Assembly: GCA_947498785.1 (NCBI GenBank) | Contig: CANMLS010000005.1 | Location: 62,001-126,000, forward strand | Direction of reading: 5' to 3' | Length of the DNA stretch: 64,000 nucleotides | Source: an uncultured Aquimarina sp. | Lineage (GTDB): Bacteria; Bacteroidota; Bacteroidia; Flavobacteriales; Flavobacteriaceae | Part shown: piece by piece, positions 1 to 9,147 of the stretch | Position numbering within the stretch: the first letter of the stretch is position 1 | Layout of the letters: each line of letters opens with the position of its first letter | Notes under the pieces: generated by a model | What the model was told of the DNA's origin: nothing | The model's database searches: none | What the model saw: the letters and a program-made list of their open reading frames with translations, nothing else | Translations under genes and position numbers: made by a program

Positions 1-1
1 A

Positions 2-1393
2 AAGTATACACTTGACTATTATATTCAATTAGCAAAAGATATAGAAAATGCGGGAGCTCATATTCTTGGTATAAAAGATATGGCAGGATTATTAAAACCT
101 TATGCCGCTTATGAGTTGGTTTCTGCATTAAAATCAGAAATCAATATTCCAATACATTTGCATACACATGATACTTCATCAGTGCAATCTGCAACATATC
201 TTAAAGCAATTGAAGCAGGAGTAGATGTAGTTGATGTGGCCTTAGGTGGTCTTTCTGGATTAACGGCTCAACCCAATTTTAATGCTGTACTTGAAATGAT
301 GAGGTTTCACGAACGTGAAAATGTTATGGATACTTCCAAATTAAATGAATATTCTAATTATTGGGAAGCAGTACGTGAGTATTATTATGTTTTTGAGTCA
401 GGGCTAAAAGCAGGGACAGGAGAGGTATATCAGCATGAAATTCCTGGAGGACAATATTCCAATCTTAAACCACAAGCAGAAGCATTAGGGCTTTCTGATC
501 GTTTTCATGAAATTACCAAAATGTATGGGGAGGTAAATCAGCTTTTTGGAGATATCGTTAAGGTTACACCAAGTTCTAAGGTGGTCGGTGATATGGCTCA
601 GTATTTAGTAAGTAATAACTTAACTATAGAGGATGTAAAAGAAAGAGGAGAAACAATTTCATTTCCACAATCGGTAGTGAGTTTGTTTAAAGGAGAATTA
701 GGACAACCAGTAGGGAAGTTCCCCAAAGATCTTCAGAAATCAATACTTAAGGATCAAAAACCATTTACGAATAGACCTAATGCACATTTGGAACCTGTAG
801 ATTTTGAGACAGAGTTTAAAGATTTTGAAAAAGTGTTTGAAAAAGGAATGGGAAGAGCATTGGATATTACCGATTTTCTTTCTTATAAACTATATCCGAA
901 AGTTTTTACAGGAGCGTATAATCATCATTTGAAGTATGGTAATGTAATGAATATTCCGACCAAAAACTTTTTCTATGGGATGACTCCTGAAGAAGAAATT
1001 ATTATAGAACTAGATAAAGGTAAAATTTTACTGATAGAGTTGATATCAATAGGAGAGCCTCACGAAGATGGAAAAGTAACTATATTCTTTAAGGTAAATG
1101 GTCAAACCAGAAATGTAGAAGTGCGAGACAATTCGATTAAGGTCAACAAAGTAACACATACCAAAGTTGACAAAACAGATGTCAAAGAAATAGGTGCTCC
1201 TTTGCAAGGCTCTTTATCTTCGGTATTAGTTAAAACGGGTCAAGAGGTCAAAAAGAATGATCCCTTATTTATTATTGAAGCTATGAAAATGGAAACCACT
1301 ATTACCGCTAATGAAAATGCTATAATAAAGAAAATTGTACTCAAATCTGGTACCATGGTAAATGCAGATGATTTAATAATCATGCTTAAATAG
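2..1393 (+). CDS. pyc: Pyruvate carboxylase, C-terminal part (5' end outside window)
   Basis: ATP- and biotin-dependent carboxylation of pyruvate to oxaloacetate, an anaplerotic cytoplasmic enzyme. The open frame runs from base 2 with no start, so the window begins inside the carboxyltransferase domain; the segment GIKDMAGLLKP is the conserved metal-site region of this TIM barrel. It continues through the conserved carboxylase (PYC_OADA) domain and ends in a biotinyl domain whose EAMKMET motif carries the biotinylated lysine, with the usual short distance to the C terminus. The biotin carboxylase half lies upstream of the window. The following gene starts 20 bp downstream. Family assignment is firm; pyruvate rather than oxaloacetate decarboxylase is favoured because the biotinyl domain is fused directly to the carboxylase domain. 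Confidence 0.93.
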   Translation, partial: KYTLDYYIQLAKDIENAGAHILGIKDMAGLLKPYAAYELVSALKSEINIPIHLHTHDTSSVQSATYLKAIEAGVDVVDVALGGLSGLTAQPNFNAVLEMMRFHERENVMDTSKLNEYSNYWEAVREYYYVFESGLKAGTGEVYQHEIPGGQYSNLKPQAEALGLSDRFHEITKMYGEVNQLFGDIVKVTPSSKVVGDMAQYLVSNNLTIEDVKERGETISFPQSVVSLFKGELGQPVGKFPKDLQKSILKDQKPFTNRPNAHLEPVDFETEFKDFEKVFEKGMGRALDITDFLSYKLYPKVFTGAYNHHLKYGNVMNIPTKNFFYGMTPEEEIIIELDKGKILLIELISIGEPHEDGKVTIFFKVNGQTRNVEVRDNSIKVNKVTHTKVDKTDVKEIGAPLQGSLSSVLVKTGQEVKKNDPLFIIEAMKMETTITANENAIIKKIVLKSGTMVNADDLIIMLK

Positions 1394-1412
1394 TTTTGCC
1401 TATTTTTACGCT

Positions 1413-2129
1413 ATGCAGTATTTTTTAATCATTGCCTTACAAGGCTTTTGTGTTTATCACGCGATCAAGAATAAAAGTAATTATTATTGGTTTTTTGTTA
1501 TTATGCTTCTGCCTGTATTAGGAAGTATTATATACTTATTTACTCAAGTTTTTAATAAGAAAGATTTGGATGTGGTTCAGAATGAAATTGTTAATGTTAT
1601 CAATCCTACTAAAAAAATTAAGGATTTACAGAAACGATTAGATTTTGCAGATACTTTTCAGAACAGAGTAAATTTGGCAGATGCATTATTAGAAGCAGGA
1701 GATTATACTTATGCTATACAAGAATATGAAAAAGCACATAATACAAACAATGATGTTGGAGTGCTTAAAAAACTTATAGAGGGATATTATCAAATTAAAA
1801 ATTACGAAAAAATTATTTCTTGTGCAGAAAAAATAGCCGATAGATCAGATTTTAAAGGTTCCCGAAGCCAGTTTTTATATGGTTTGGCATTAGAAGAATG
1901 TCAACAGTCTGAAAAAGCAGAAGAACATCTACGACAGATTGATCAACGATATTCTAACTATGAAGAGCGATATATTCTTGCTCAATTTTTGTTAGAAAAA
2001 GGAAAAACAGAAGACGCAAAAGAGATTTTATTTGAAATCCTTACTGAAGCACAGCATATGTCCAAACCTAATCATAATCGATATAAGGCAGTAGTGTATG
2101 ATGTAAAGAAATTAGTTTCTTCTATTTAA
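1413..2129 (+). CDS. Membrane-anchored TPR protein with PLDc_N-like N terminus
   Basis: 238 aa. Residues 1-17 and 25-45 are two hydrophobic segments separated by a basic loop; the second (YWFFVIMLLPVLGSIIY) is the pattern of the PLDc_N/phospholipase D nuclease N-terminal membrane domain, although no HKD catalytic motif follows. From about residue 70 the chain is helical and repeat-like (A-L-x-x-G-x-Y-x-x-A, residues 85-230), consistent with four or five tetratricopeptide repeats in the cytoplasm. It follows the carboxylase gene at 20 bp and could be co-transcribed. Specific role unknown; a scaffold function is inferred only from the TPR fold. Confidence 0.7.
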   Translation: MQYFLIIALQGFCVYHAIKNKSNYYWFFVIMLLPVLGSIIYLFTQVFNKKDLDVVQNEIVNVINPTKKIKDLQKRLDFADTFQNRVNLADALLEAGDYTYAIQEYEKAHNTNNDVGVLKKLIEGYYQIKNYEKIISCAEKIADRSDFKGSRSQFLYGLALEECQQSEKAEEHLRQIDQRYSNYEERYILAQFLLEKGKTEDAKEILFEILTEAQHMSKPNHNRYKAVVYDVKKLVSSI

Positions 2130-2256
2130 CGTATTAAATAATAAATATACTTTTTTATTCTTTTTAACAGGATAATAATAGCCTATACTCGTAAAACTAC
2201 TTTGTAGTTCAGAAAATCTTTCTATTTTTACATTGCCTTAACATTTCTGGGAAACA

Positions 2257-3765
2257 TTGAGAATCAGACCTATTCAAATATCATTATTTATCCTATTCGT
2301 ATTAGGGGGATTGTTTGGTCTTATGTTTTTAAGTGAAAAAGGAAGTGTTCAGAAAACTCAGACTCAAGATGATGGGTTTTCTTATGAGGGAGTATATGTA
2401 AAATATCCAGCATATACTACTTTCCTGGGTTTAGAGAAAGATTCATCTCTAACACGACAAGATGTCTTAGAAGTTACACAAATTGTAACACCTTTGGATA
2501 TCGAAACGAGTGAAACCAAAAATGATATTGCTTTAGCAGAAGAAATAAAACAATTACCGGATTTTTCCAAAATTGATACTACTCGAATCGTTAGGATTAA
2601 ATATCCAGAAGATAACCCAGATTTTGCAACAGAATTAAGAAAAAAATTATCTTCAAAATCATGCCGTATTATACATTATGGTGATTCTCAAATCGAAGGA
2701 GATCGTATAACGGGATACTTACGTAACAGACTACAAGGGATGTATGGAGGTAGCGGTCCTGGATTTATTCCTGTATTACCAGTATATCGACAGATAAGCG
2801 CAATTGTCGAACCCAGTGAGAATTGGGAGCGTTTTGCTTTTTTTGATCCAACTAAGAAAAAGTTTTCTCATAAAAGATATGGGGCATACTTATCGGTTTC
2901 GCGATTTACAGCATATCAAAAAGTACTTCCAGATAGCACCACAATTGATTCCTTACCGGCTATAAAGGCCTCTGTGAAAATTGGGAAATCAAAGAAGACA
3001 TATGCCAAATTCAGGCGATTTACAAATATCGGCCTGCATTATGGTAATTGCAATTTCCCTATAAAAATATCAGTGTACAATGATGGTAATTTGATTCAGC
3101 AAGATAGCCTGATCGCAGATGGAGGATATCATCAATATAAAATTCGAACTTCGGTCACTCCAACAGACCTAAAAATTGAACTAGAAGGTAAAGTTAGTGC
3201 AGATTTCTATGGACTTACTTTAGATGGTGGCTCTAGAGTACAAATCGATAATGTGGCGATGAGAGGAGCTTCTGGAACTATTTTTGCAAATTCTAATGCA
3301 ACTACCTATCGTCAAATGGTACGACAATTAAAACCTAAAATTGTCATTATGCAATATGGCGGAAATACAATGCCATATCTTAAAGACTCTATAGATGTAG
3401 AAAAATATGCTAAACGAGTAACGAGTCAGGTAAATTGGATTAGACGACGTGCAAAAAATACAAGTTTCATATTCATTGGACCTACAGATATGTGCCTTCC
3501 GGTAAACGGTAAAATGGAAACCTACCCAATGTTACCTTACCTTAATGCAAAACTAACAGAAACCTGCCTAGAGAATAATGTTGCATATTGGAGTATGTTT
3601 GATGCAATGGGAGGAAAAGGATCTATGAAACTATGGGTAGATGAAAAACTCACCGCCAAAGATTACATGCATTTTACCTGGAAAGGAACCAAAATAATTT
3701 CAGAACTATTTTTTACAGCCCTATACCTTGACCTTAAAGAACCTGAAAACAATGATGATGCGTAG
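2257..3765 (+). CDS. Membrane-anchored SGNH/GDSL hydrolase-like protein (O-acylation partner 1)
   Basis: 502 aa. An in-frame stop lies 18 bp upstream, and the only start that keeps the N-terminal membrane anchor (residues 6-27) is TTG at 2257; the next ATG is inside the anchor. The SGNH blocks are visible: GDSQIEGD (block I nucleophile Ser), YGGN (block III) and the C-terminal D-x-x-H pair in DYMHF. The middle is an inserted beta-rich region. SGNH proteins next to MBOAT acyltransferases (AlgX/AlgJ and similar) transfer acetyl groups to exported polysaccharides in the periplasm. The gene overlaps the next SGNH gene by 14 bp, which in turn overlaps the MBOAT gene, so the three are translationally coupled. 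Substrate not deducible. Confidence 0.78.
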   Translation: MRIRPIQISLFILFVLGGLFGLMFLSEKGSVQKTQTQDDGFSYEGVYVKYPAYTTFLGLEKDSSLTRQDVLEVTQIVTPLDIETSETKNDIALAEEIKQLPDFSKIDTTRIVRIKYPEDNPDFATELRKKLSSKSCRIIHYGDSQIEGDRITGYLRNRLQGMYGGSGPGFIPVLPVYRQISAIVEPSENWERFAFFDPTKKKFSHKRYGAYLSVSRFTAYQKVLPDSTTIDSLPAIKASVKIGKSKKTYAKFRRFTNIGLHYGNCNFPIKISVYNDGNLIQQDSLIADGGYHQYKIRTSVTPTDLKIELEGKVSADFYGLTLDGGSRVQIDNVAMRGASGTIFANSNATTYRQMVRQLKPKIVIMQYGGNTMPYLKDSIDVEKYAKRVTSQVNWIRRRAKNTSFIFIGPTDMCLPVNGKMETYPMLPYLNAKLTETCLENNVAYWSMFDAMGGKGSMKLWVDEKLTAKDYMHFTWKGTKIISELFFTALYLDLKEPENNDDA

Positions 3766-5032
3766 CAAATTACTCTTTTACCTATGCCTTTTTGCCTTAC
3801 CAGCAATGGCACAAACTTATGTTTTGGATACTGTACGAGATAAGTATCCATTTGTAAATTGGAAAGCCAATTCTATCAAGATGGCAGAGAATTCCCCCGC
3901 CTTTAAAAAACTCTTTCATAAATTAGATACAATTGCAAAAGGAGGAGAAGAAAACCTTCATATTTTTCATATTGGAGGTTCTCATATCCAGGCAGATATT
4001 TATTCAAACCGTTTGAGATCTTATCTTCAGACAATGAGCCCAACTTCGAAGGGACAACGAGGGTTTATTTATCCATATAGTATTGCCAAAACGAATAATC
4101 CAGGAAATTATAGAGTCAAATTTGATGGAGAATGGAAAGGATACAGATGTTCTGTGCGAAAAGATAGTGTAGCCTGGGGATTATCAGGTGTAACCGCAGT
4201 TTTTAAGGATACAATATCCAATATAAAATTAAAAGTCAATGGCAATAACTATCATGAAAAGATGTATGATTTTAATAAAATCAGGATTTTTTACGATAAT
4301 TGGAGCACAGACTATGAAATATCTTTTAAGCAAGATTCTATAATTTCTCAAGTCAGAGAGGATAAGAAAGCACATTTTATCGAGTATACTTTAAATACAA
4401 CAGTAGACGAGGTCGAGTTTTGTATTCGTAAAGTTGAAAATGTAGACAATGCAGAGTTTTTGATGATGGGGATAGAATTAATGAATGAAAATAAAGGGAT
4501 TGAATATACTTCTATTGGAGTAAACGGAGGTAGTTTTTCGTATTATGATCGGTGTAAATATTTTGAGGATCAACTAATGCTCTATACTCCAGATTTATTT
4601 ATTGTATCAATAGGTACCAATGATGCGTACCATCCTGATTTTAATCCGGCTTCGTATAAAGCATATTATACCGATTTAATCAAATTGGTACAAAAGGCAA
4701 ATCCAGATTGTGCTGTACTACTTACCGTACCTAATGATTCATATTATAAGAAGAAATTTCCTAACCCTAGAACTCGAGTAGCAGAAAAAATTATTTATGA
4801 AGTTGCCAAAGAACAGAAAATGGCAGTTTGGGATTTTTATGAAATTATGGGAGGATTTAATTCTTCACAGAGTTGGTATACTCATAAGCTGATGCCTCGT
4901 GATCGTATTCATTTTACAGTGATGGGATATCGAATAAAAGCAGACCTTCTATTAGAAGCATTAGTACATTCATGGGAGAACGAATTGCAACTGAAACCAA
5001 ATTCTATTTTGACTCAGATTATTAATGAATAG
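3752..5032 (+). CDS. Secreted SGNH/GDSL hydrolase-like protein (O-acylation partner 2)
   Basis: Three consecutive ATG codons at 3752, 3755 and 3758 are possible starts, all overlapping the end of the preceding gene; they give a clean signal peptide ending AMA-Q (FYLCLFALPAMAQ). SGNH features: GGSHIQAD at block I (Ser preceded by Gly-Gly rather than Gly-Asp), SIGTND at block III, and DRIHFT with the catalytic Asp-His pair near the C terminus. About 427 aa. It resembles the upstream protein in architecture but has a cleavable signal peptide instead of an anchor. Its stop overlaps the MBOAT start by 8 bp. Inferred role: periplasmic acyl transfer or esterase in the same polymer-modification module. 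Confidence 0.78.
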   Translation: MMMRSKLLFYLCLFALPAMAQTYVLDTVRDKYPFVNWKANSIKMAENSPAFKKLFHKLDTIAKGGEENLHIFHIGGSHIQADIYSNRLRSYLQTMSPTSKGQRGFIYPYSIAKTNNPGNYRVKFDGEWKGYRCSVRKDSVAWGLSGVTAVFKDTISNIKLKVNGNNYHEKMYDFNKIRIFYDNWSTDYEISFKQDSIISQVREDKKAHFIEYTLNTTVDEVEFCIRKVENVDNAEFLMMGIELMNENKGIEYTSIGVNGGSFSYYDRCKYFEDQLMLYTPDLFIVSIGTNDAYHPDFNPASYKAYYTDLIKLVQKANPDCAVLLTVPNDSYYKKKFPNPRTRVAEKIIYEVAKEQKMAVWDFYEIMGGFNSSQSWYTHKLMPRDRIHFTVMGYRIKADLLLEALVHSWENELQLKPNSILTQIINE

Positions 5033-6683
5033 ACTCATTGACATATTTTCTTTTTCAGAAGATTTTCCGTTAATCTTTACACAGGCAAATTTCTGGATTT
5101 TCTTTGCAGCAATATATTTTATTTATGCCATAGTTTATCGTAAAAAAGCATTACGAAGTGCTTATCTCTTTGCAATAAGCCTTTTGTTCTATTATAAAAC
5201 CAGTGGTCTTTTTATTGGAATATTATTGTTTAGCACAGTGAATGATTTTTTTCTAGGTAAGGCTATTTATAATAGTAGATCCATTATCTTCAAAAAAATA
5301 TTAGTTGCCATAAGTGTTATTGTTAACCTAGGAACGCTGTGTTATTTTAAATATGCTTATTTCTTTACAGATTCCTATAATTATTTATTTCAAACAGATT
5401 ATGAAGTTATAAACTATCTAGCGCAATGGGCAAATACCTGGAGCGAAGTAGATTATTTTACTGTGGATAAAATTATTCTTCCCGTAGGAATTTCTTTTTA
5501 TACTTTTCAAACCATTAGTTATAGTGTAGATATTTATCGTAAACAAATCAAACCTCTAAAATCAATTATAGATTTTGGTTTCTTTGTGAGTTTCTTTCCG
5601 CAGTTGGTTGCTGGACCCATTGTACGAGCGGCAGATTTTGTTCCACAGATTCGCAAAGAGGTTAATATTACCAAACAAGATTTTGGTAATGCTACTTTTA
5701 TGATTCTAAAAGGACTAATAAAAAAAATGCTATTTGCCGATTATATTGCGGCTAATTTTATGGATAGAGTCTTTGATGTACCCGAGATGTTCTCAGGATT
5801 TACCAATATTATGGCAATGTTTGGGTATTCATTGCAAATCTATGGTGATTTCTCTGGATATACCGATATAGCTATTGGATTAGCATTACTTATGGGATAT
5901 AAGTTACCAGTTAATTTTAATTCACCATATAAGGCAATTCACTGTGGAGATTTTTGGAAGCGATGGCATATTTCTCTGTCTAGTTGGCTCAAAGATTACT
6001 TATATATACCTATAGGAGGTAATCGTAATGGAAGTATTTTTTCATATATATTCATAACGGTTTTTACGTTTTTAGGAGTGTTTGCTTATGCAGATTTTGG
6101 AATTGCCATTATTGCTACTGCGGGTATGGGATTAGCATTGATTATTACTTTATTTTCTTCAAGACTGGCATGGCATTTTAATCGAAATGTAAATATTATG
6201 ATTACGATGCTAATAGGAGGTTTGTGGCATGGCGCTTCCTGGAAATTTGTAATCTGGGGAGGGTTAAACGGATTGGGAGTTGTTGTCTATAAATATTGGC
6301 GTAAAATCAGCCCTTATGAAAATTCTAATGCATGGTTAGCTACAATATGGAAAATAGGATTAACCTTTGTATTTATTACGTTTACACGAATCTATTTTAG
6401 AGGTAATAGTATGGACCATATCAATCGTTTCTATCAACAGGTAGCGACCAATATGGATTGGGAAAATGCATTGCTTGTGCTTTGGGAATACCGTGCAGTT
6501 TTTATCATCATGGGGATTGGATATATTACACATTGGCTACCTTATAAGACCAAAGATTGGATTTTAGAGCAGTTTATAAAAAGTAATATAGTCATCAAAG
6601 CAGTTGTAGTCATGGTAGTTGCTGTTATTTGTTACCAAACGTATGCTGCCGATTTTCAACCATTTATTTACTTCCAGTTCTAA
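5025..6683 (+). CDS. MBOAT family membrane O-acyltransferase (AlgI/DltB-like)
   Basis: 552 aa polytopic membrane protein with about a dozen hydrophobic segments. Diagnostic MBOAT motifs are present: SFYTFQTISY, FFPQLVAGPIVR, the DFWKRWHISLSSWL signature and GGLWHGASW with the conserved catalytic-type His. AlgI/DltB-class proteins pass acyl groups from a cytoplasmic donor across the membrane to a periplasmic SGNH partner. The start ATG lies inside the previous gene (8-bp overlap), so expression is coupled to the two SGNH genes. The target could be an exopolysaccharide or other envelope glycan; no polymer synthesis genes are visible within the window, so the substrate stays open. Confidence 0.92.
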   Translation: MNRLIDIFSFSEDFPLIFTQANFWIFFAAIYFIYAIVYRKKALRSAYLFAISLLFYYKTSGLFIGILLFSTVNDFFLGKAIYNSRSIIFKKILVAISVIVNLGTLCYFKYAYFFTDSYNYLFQTDYEVINYLAQWANTWSEVDYFTVDKIILPVGISFYTFQTISYSVDIYRKQIKPLKSIIDFGFFVSFFPQLVAGPIVRAADFVPQIRKEVNITKQDFGNATFMILKGLIKKMLFADYIAANFMDRVFDVPEMFSGFTNIMAMFGYSLQIYGDFSGYTDIAIGLALLMGYKLPVNFNSPYKAIHCGDFWKRWHISLSSWLKDYLYIPIGGNRNGSIFSYIFITVFTFLGVFAYADFGIAIIATAGMGLALIITLFSSRLAWHFNRNVNIMITMLIGGLWHGASWKFVIWGGLNGLGVVVYKYWRKISPYENSNAWLATIWKIGLTFVFITFTRIYFRGNSMDHINRFYQQVATNMDWENALLVLWEYRAVFIIMGIGYITHWLPYKTKDWILEQFIKSNIVIKAVVVMVVAVICYQTYAADFQPFIYFQF

Positions 6684-6745
6684 AACCATCTAATGTATTG
6701 GATTATGATCATGTAATCCTTTTACAATAAATAGTATATTATTTT

Positions 6746-6862
6746 GGGCGTGCCCCTACACTATATTTCGGGTCGGGCTATTCGCTATATCTTTTTTATT
6801 TGTCATGCTGAGCTTGTCGAAGTAGACAAATAAGAAAGGATGTCGCTACTATCCCTCACACA
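6746..6862. repeat. Interspersed repeat element with internal 14-bp-arm hairpin
   Basis: Non-coding segment that begins GGGCGTGCCCC, continues GGTCGGGCTATTCGCTATATC and ends GGATGTCGCTACTATCCCTCACA. I recall this overall pattern as a recurring intergenic element in flavobacterial genomes; that is memory, not a search. Inside it, 6791-6804 and 6825-6838 form an inverted repeat (13 of 14 positions pair) around a 20-nt loop that contains TGTCATGCTGAGCTTGTCGA, a core also frequent in Bacteroidota intergenic repeats. It sits just past the MBOAT stop and may also act as its terminator. Confidence 0.5.
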
Positions 6863-6930
6863 ATATCATATATACAAACAGACATTAAAATTTTAAAAAA
6901 CTACCATTTTTACTTTTTAGATATAACTCC

Positions 6931-6938
6931 TACCTTCG
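6931..6938 (+). promoter_or_regulatory. Candidate -7 promoter element for the glycosylase-like gene
   Basis: TACCTTCG, 27 nt before the GTG start at 6966, fits the Bacteroidota primary-sigma -7 element TAnnTTTG with one change. The upstream -33 region is only a T-rich stretch. Weak single-site call. Confidence 0.35.
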
Positions 6939-6965
6939 TGAATCATAATCTGTAAATCCTTTATA

Positions 6966-7634
6966 GTGTTCTTACATACCCATCCATACCAACCTTTTTT
7001 TCCAGAAGGTGCAACAAAATTAATTGTAGGAACGCTACCTCCACCACGGTTTACAACAGGAGAGCTTAATGAAAGAGATGTGGACTTCTGTTATGGTAGT
7101 AGCAACGGATTACTATGGCTAGTGCTAGATCGTATTTTTGACCTTAATTTGACTTTTGAGACTACAGAAGTGGCAGCAAAACAAAGAAAAGACTTCTTAG
7201 CATTAAGAGGTATAGGAGTTTGCGATATAGTACATAGTTGTAATCGTCAAAAGATTGATGCTTCAGATTTGGGAATGCAAAATATTAAGTTAAGAAACCT
7301 TGTAGGATATCTGTTGCAATATCCAAAAATTGATACTTTAATATTTACGGGAGGTAATAGTAAAAACGGCCCTGAATATTTTTTTAGAAAACATCTCAAA
7401 GAATATGATATGAAACTAGAGGTGGTGTCAAATGAAATTCCGAGAATACATCAATTCATATTAGGTCAGCAAAGAAGCGAGAATAGAACAATAAAAACAG
7501 TATCGTTAACAGCACCATCTGGTGCTGCGAATAGAGCCATTGGGAGTTTGCAGGAATATAAAGAACAAAAAAAACAAAACCCCAAATTCAATACACTTGA
7601 TTTTAGGGTAATACAGTATCAAAAATTCTTTTAG
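6966..7634 (+). CDS. Uracil-DNA glycosylase superfamily protein
   Basis: 222 aa from a GTG start; no ATG would preserve the first conserved strand. The N-terminal block LIVGTLPPPRF has the G-x-x-P water-activating motif position of the UDG superfamily (Mug/HDG-like groups), and the C-terminal block LTAPSGAANRAIG matches the position of the DNA-intercalating loop. The mid region FYGSSNGLLW-like motif (here CYGSSNGLLW) fits the base-binding strand. Role: excision of deaminated or mismatched bases, inferred from the superfamily. The last 20 codons are present a second time at 9074-9133, on the other side of the astacin gene, which indicates a recombination event at its 3' end. Exact substrate class unknown. 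Confidence 0.68.
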   Translation: MFLHTHPYQPFFPEGATKLIVGTLPPPRFTTGELNERDVDFCYGSSNGLLWLVLDRIFDLNLTFETTEVAAKQRKDFLALRGIGVCDIVHSCNRQKIDASDLGMQNIKLRNLVGYLLQYPKIDTLIFTGGNSKNGPEYFFRKHLKEYDMKLEVVSNEIPRIHQFILGQQRSENRTIKTVSLTAPSGAANRAIGSLQEYKEQKKQNPKFNTLDFRVIQYQKFF

Positions 7635-7672
7635 AGAATTATAGACCTCTATATCATAAATAGCTGATCCTT

Positions 7673-8842
7673 TTATGGAAACTGTGTTTCTCCATATCCA
7701 CCAGTACCTAATTTGATTTCTTCAATATTAAAATCATTGCTAAGTGTAATACTGGCTCGCGAACACCCATTTCCAGCTGTTATTTTGGCTGTAATTTGTA
7801 CGACACCACTCGCGGGCATTATAAATGTTTTTGAACCATTTATTGAAGACGCTCTAGAACCGTTAAATTTACGTTCAATTTTGGCAAGACTAGGATTAGC
7901 CCCAATAACACGTATCGTTAATTCTTCTGTTTCATAACAAGGTGCTCCAGGAGATGCATAATATTTTAACTTTATAACCGAACCTGGTTTACCATAATAT
8001 TTTCCTGTAACTCTATTTAAAGGATATATCCTATTTATACCAAGAATATCTGAAGAAGATAAATGATTCCGTTGAATAGTATAACTACTACCATCTTTTT
8101 TAGTAATAGTGGGCAATCCATTTTTTGAAAAAAAAGTTGGTCCGTACATCATAATACTATTAAAATCTAGTGTAGATGTATATTCATCTCCGTCCAAACC
8201 TCGAGATTCATAGGTGTCAAAAGCAAAAGAAAACCCATCTTGTATGTTATCATAATTTATATTGATATATTGATCTCTATCCTTTCTACTTTGTTCATGC
8301 CATAATCCCACAGCATGACCTATTTCATGAATGGTATTACCTGTTGTACAACCGTCTACTAATGTAATTCTTTGTTTGCCTCCTATACGACCTACAAATG
8401 AAAGACAATTAGTGTTAGGAGCACCTTTTGTAAACTCTATATAGTCAGATTGATTGGTTCTTTGAACAAACCTAAGAGTGGTATTTGTTTCCCAGTGAGC
8501 AATAGCATCAGTGACTCGATTTTGATTTGGTAAATCGGGATTGATTGTGAAGTAAACAATATTATTTGGCCATCTGGCTAGAGTACGCCCAGTACTTTTA
8601 TTAGTATTATCATCAGGAGACACAATCATATCACCTCCCAAAATATATTGTCCATTAATTTCTTGTACTTCTATCGATTTTCCAAAAAAAGGAATGGTTA
8701 CGATCTTATCTCCAATATCCTGATAATTTTCTATAGTGGTTTCAACTTGATTATTAGATCTGTTCAAAGAATCTTTTTCACAAGATCCAAATAAAAGACC
8801 TATAACTGTTAATGCGAATAGTTTTAATTTTAATCTTTTCAT
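7673..8842 (-). CDS. Astacin-like zinc metalloprotease lipoprotein (M12A)
   Basis: 389 aa. Lipoprotein signal with lipobox LLFGSC (Cys21). A pro-region (about 22-88) precedes the catalytic domain, which carries HEIGHAVGLWH (zinc ligands His172, His176, His182; catalytic Glu173) followed by the astacin-typical EQSRKDRD stretch and the Met-turn SIMMYG. After about residue 280 there is a beta-rich, Ig-like C-terminal domain. Predicted to be an outer-membrane or surface-anchored endopeptidase. It lies on the opposite strand to its neighbours, 38 bp from the end of the glycosylase gene, and is bracketed by a duplication of that gene's 3' end, which suggests the protease arrived as an insert. Confidence 0.88.
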   Translation of the reverse strand: MKRLKLKLFALTVIGLLFGSCEKDSLNRSNNQVETTIENYQDIGDKIVTIPFFGKSIEVQEINGQYILGGDMIVSPDDNTNKSTGRTLARWPNNIVYFTINPDLPNQNRVTDAIAHWETNTTLRFVQRTNQSDYIEFTKGAPNTNCLSFVGRIGGKQRITLVDGCTTGNTIHEIGHAVGLWHEQSRKDRDQYININYDNIQDGFSFAFDTYESRGLDGDEYTSTLDFNSIMMYGPTFFSKNGLPTITKKDGSSYTIQRNHLSSSDILGINRIYPLNRVTGKYYGKPGSVIKLKYYASPGAPCYETEELTIRVIGANPSLAKIERKFNGSRASSINGSKTFIMPASGVVQITAKITAGNGCSRASITLSNDFNIEEIKLGTGGYGETQFP

Positions 8843-9073
8843 GATTTTCTGAATTGTTTTTTTGTGTTTGATATCATATTATTTTATTAATTTTAAAGTT
8901 GGTATTTGATTTATTATTAAAATTCTATGCAGTAAATCTAATGTGATGTCATATCATGTTATACCCTGTTTTTTGGGAAATTTATATCCCTGTTTCCAGT
9001 GTAGGATGTTATTTTTTTTTAGCTGATAGGAAATTATAGAAGAGACTTTTAGTCTGGAAATCAAGATGTTATA
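8843..9073. other. AT-rich spacer upstream of the astacin gene
   Basis: No open frame or RNA gene recognised. It is the presumed promoter region for the minus-strand astacin gene. Two similar words, TGATATCATAT near 8869 and GATGTCATATCATG near 8945, may be regulator half-sites, but there is nothing to support a specific factor. Confidence 0.3.
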
Positions 9074-9133
9074 CAAAACCCCAAATTCAATACACTTGAT
9101 TTTAGGGTGATGCAATATCAGAATTTTTTTTAA
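9074..9133 (+). pseudogene. Orphan copy of the glycosylase gene 3' end (19 codons plus stop)
   Basis: This segment repeats 7575-7634. The first ~36 bp are identical; the remainder differs at seven sites, of which those inside the reading frame fall in third codon positions (Val, Gln, Gln, Phe and the stop codon changes are silent; Ile-to-Met and Lys-to-Asn are the only replacements). The silent pattern means both versions evolved as coding sequence, so this is the tail of a diverged homologue rather than a decaying recent duplicate. Similarity stops abruptly upstream of 9073. Best explained as one flank of an insertion or allelic recombination that delivered the astacin gene. Confidence 0.8.
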
Positions 9134-9147
9134 AGAATTTTATGCTT

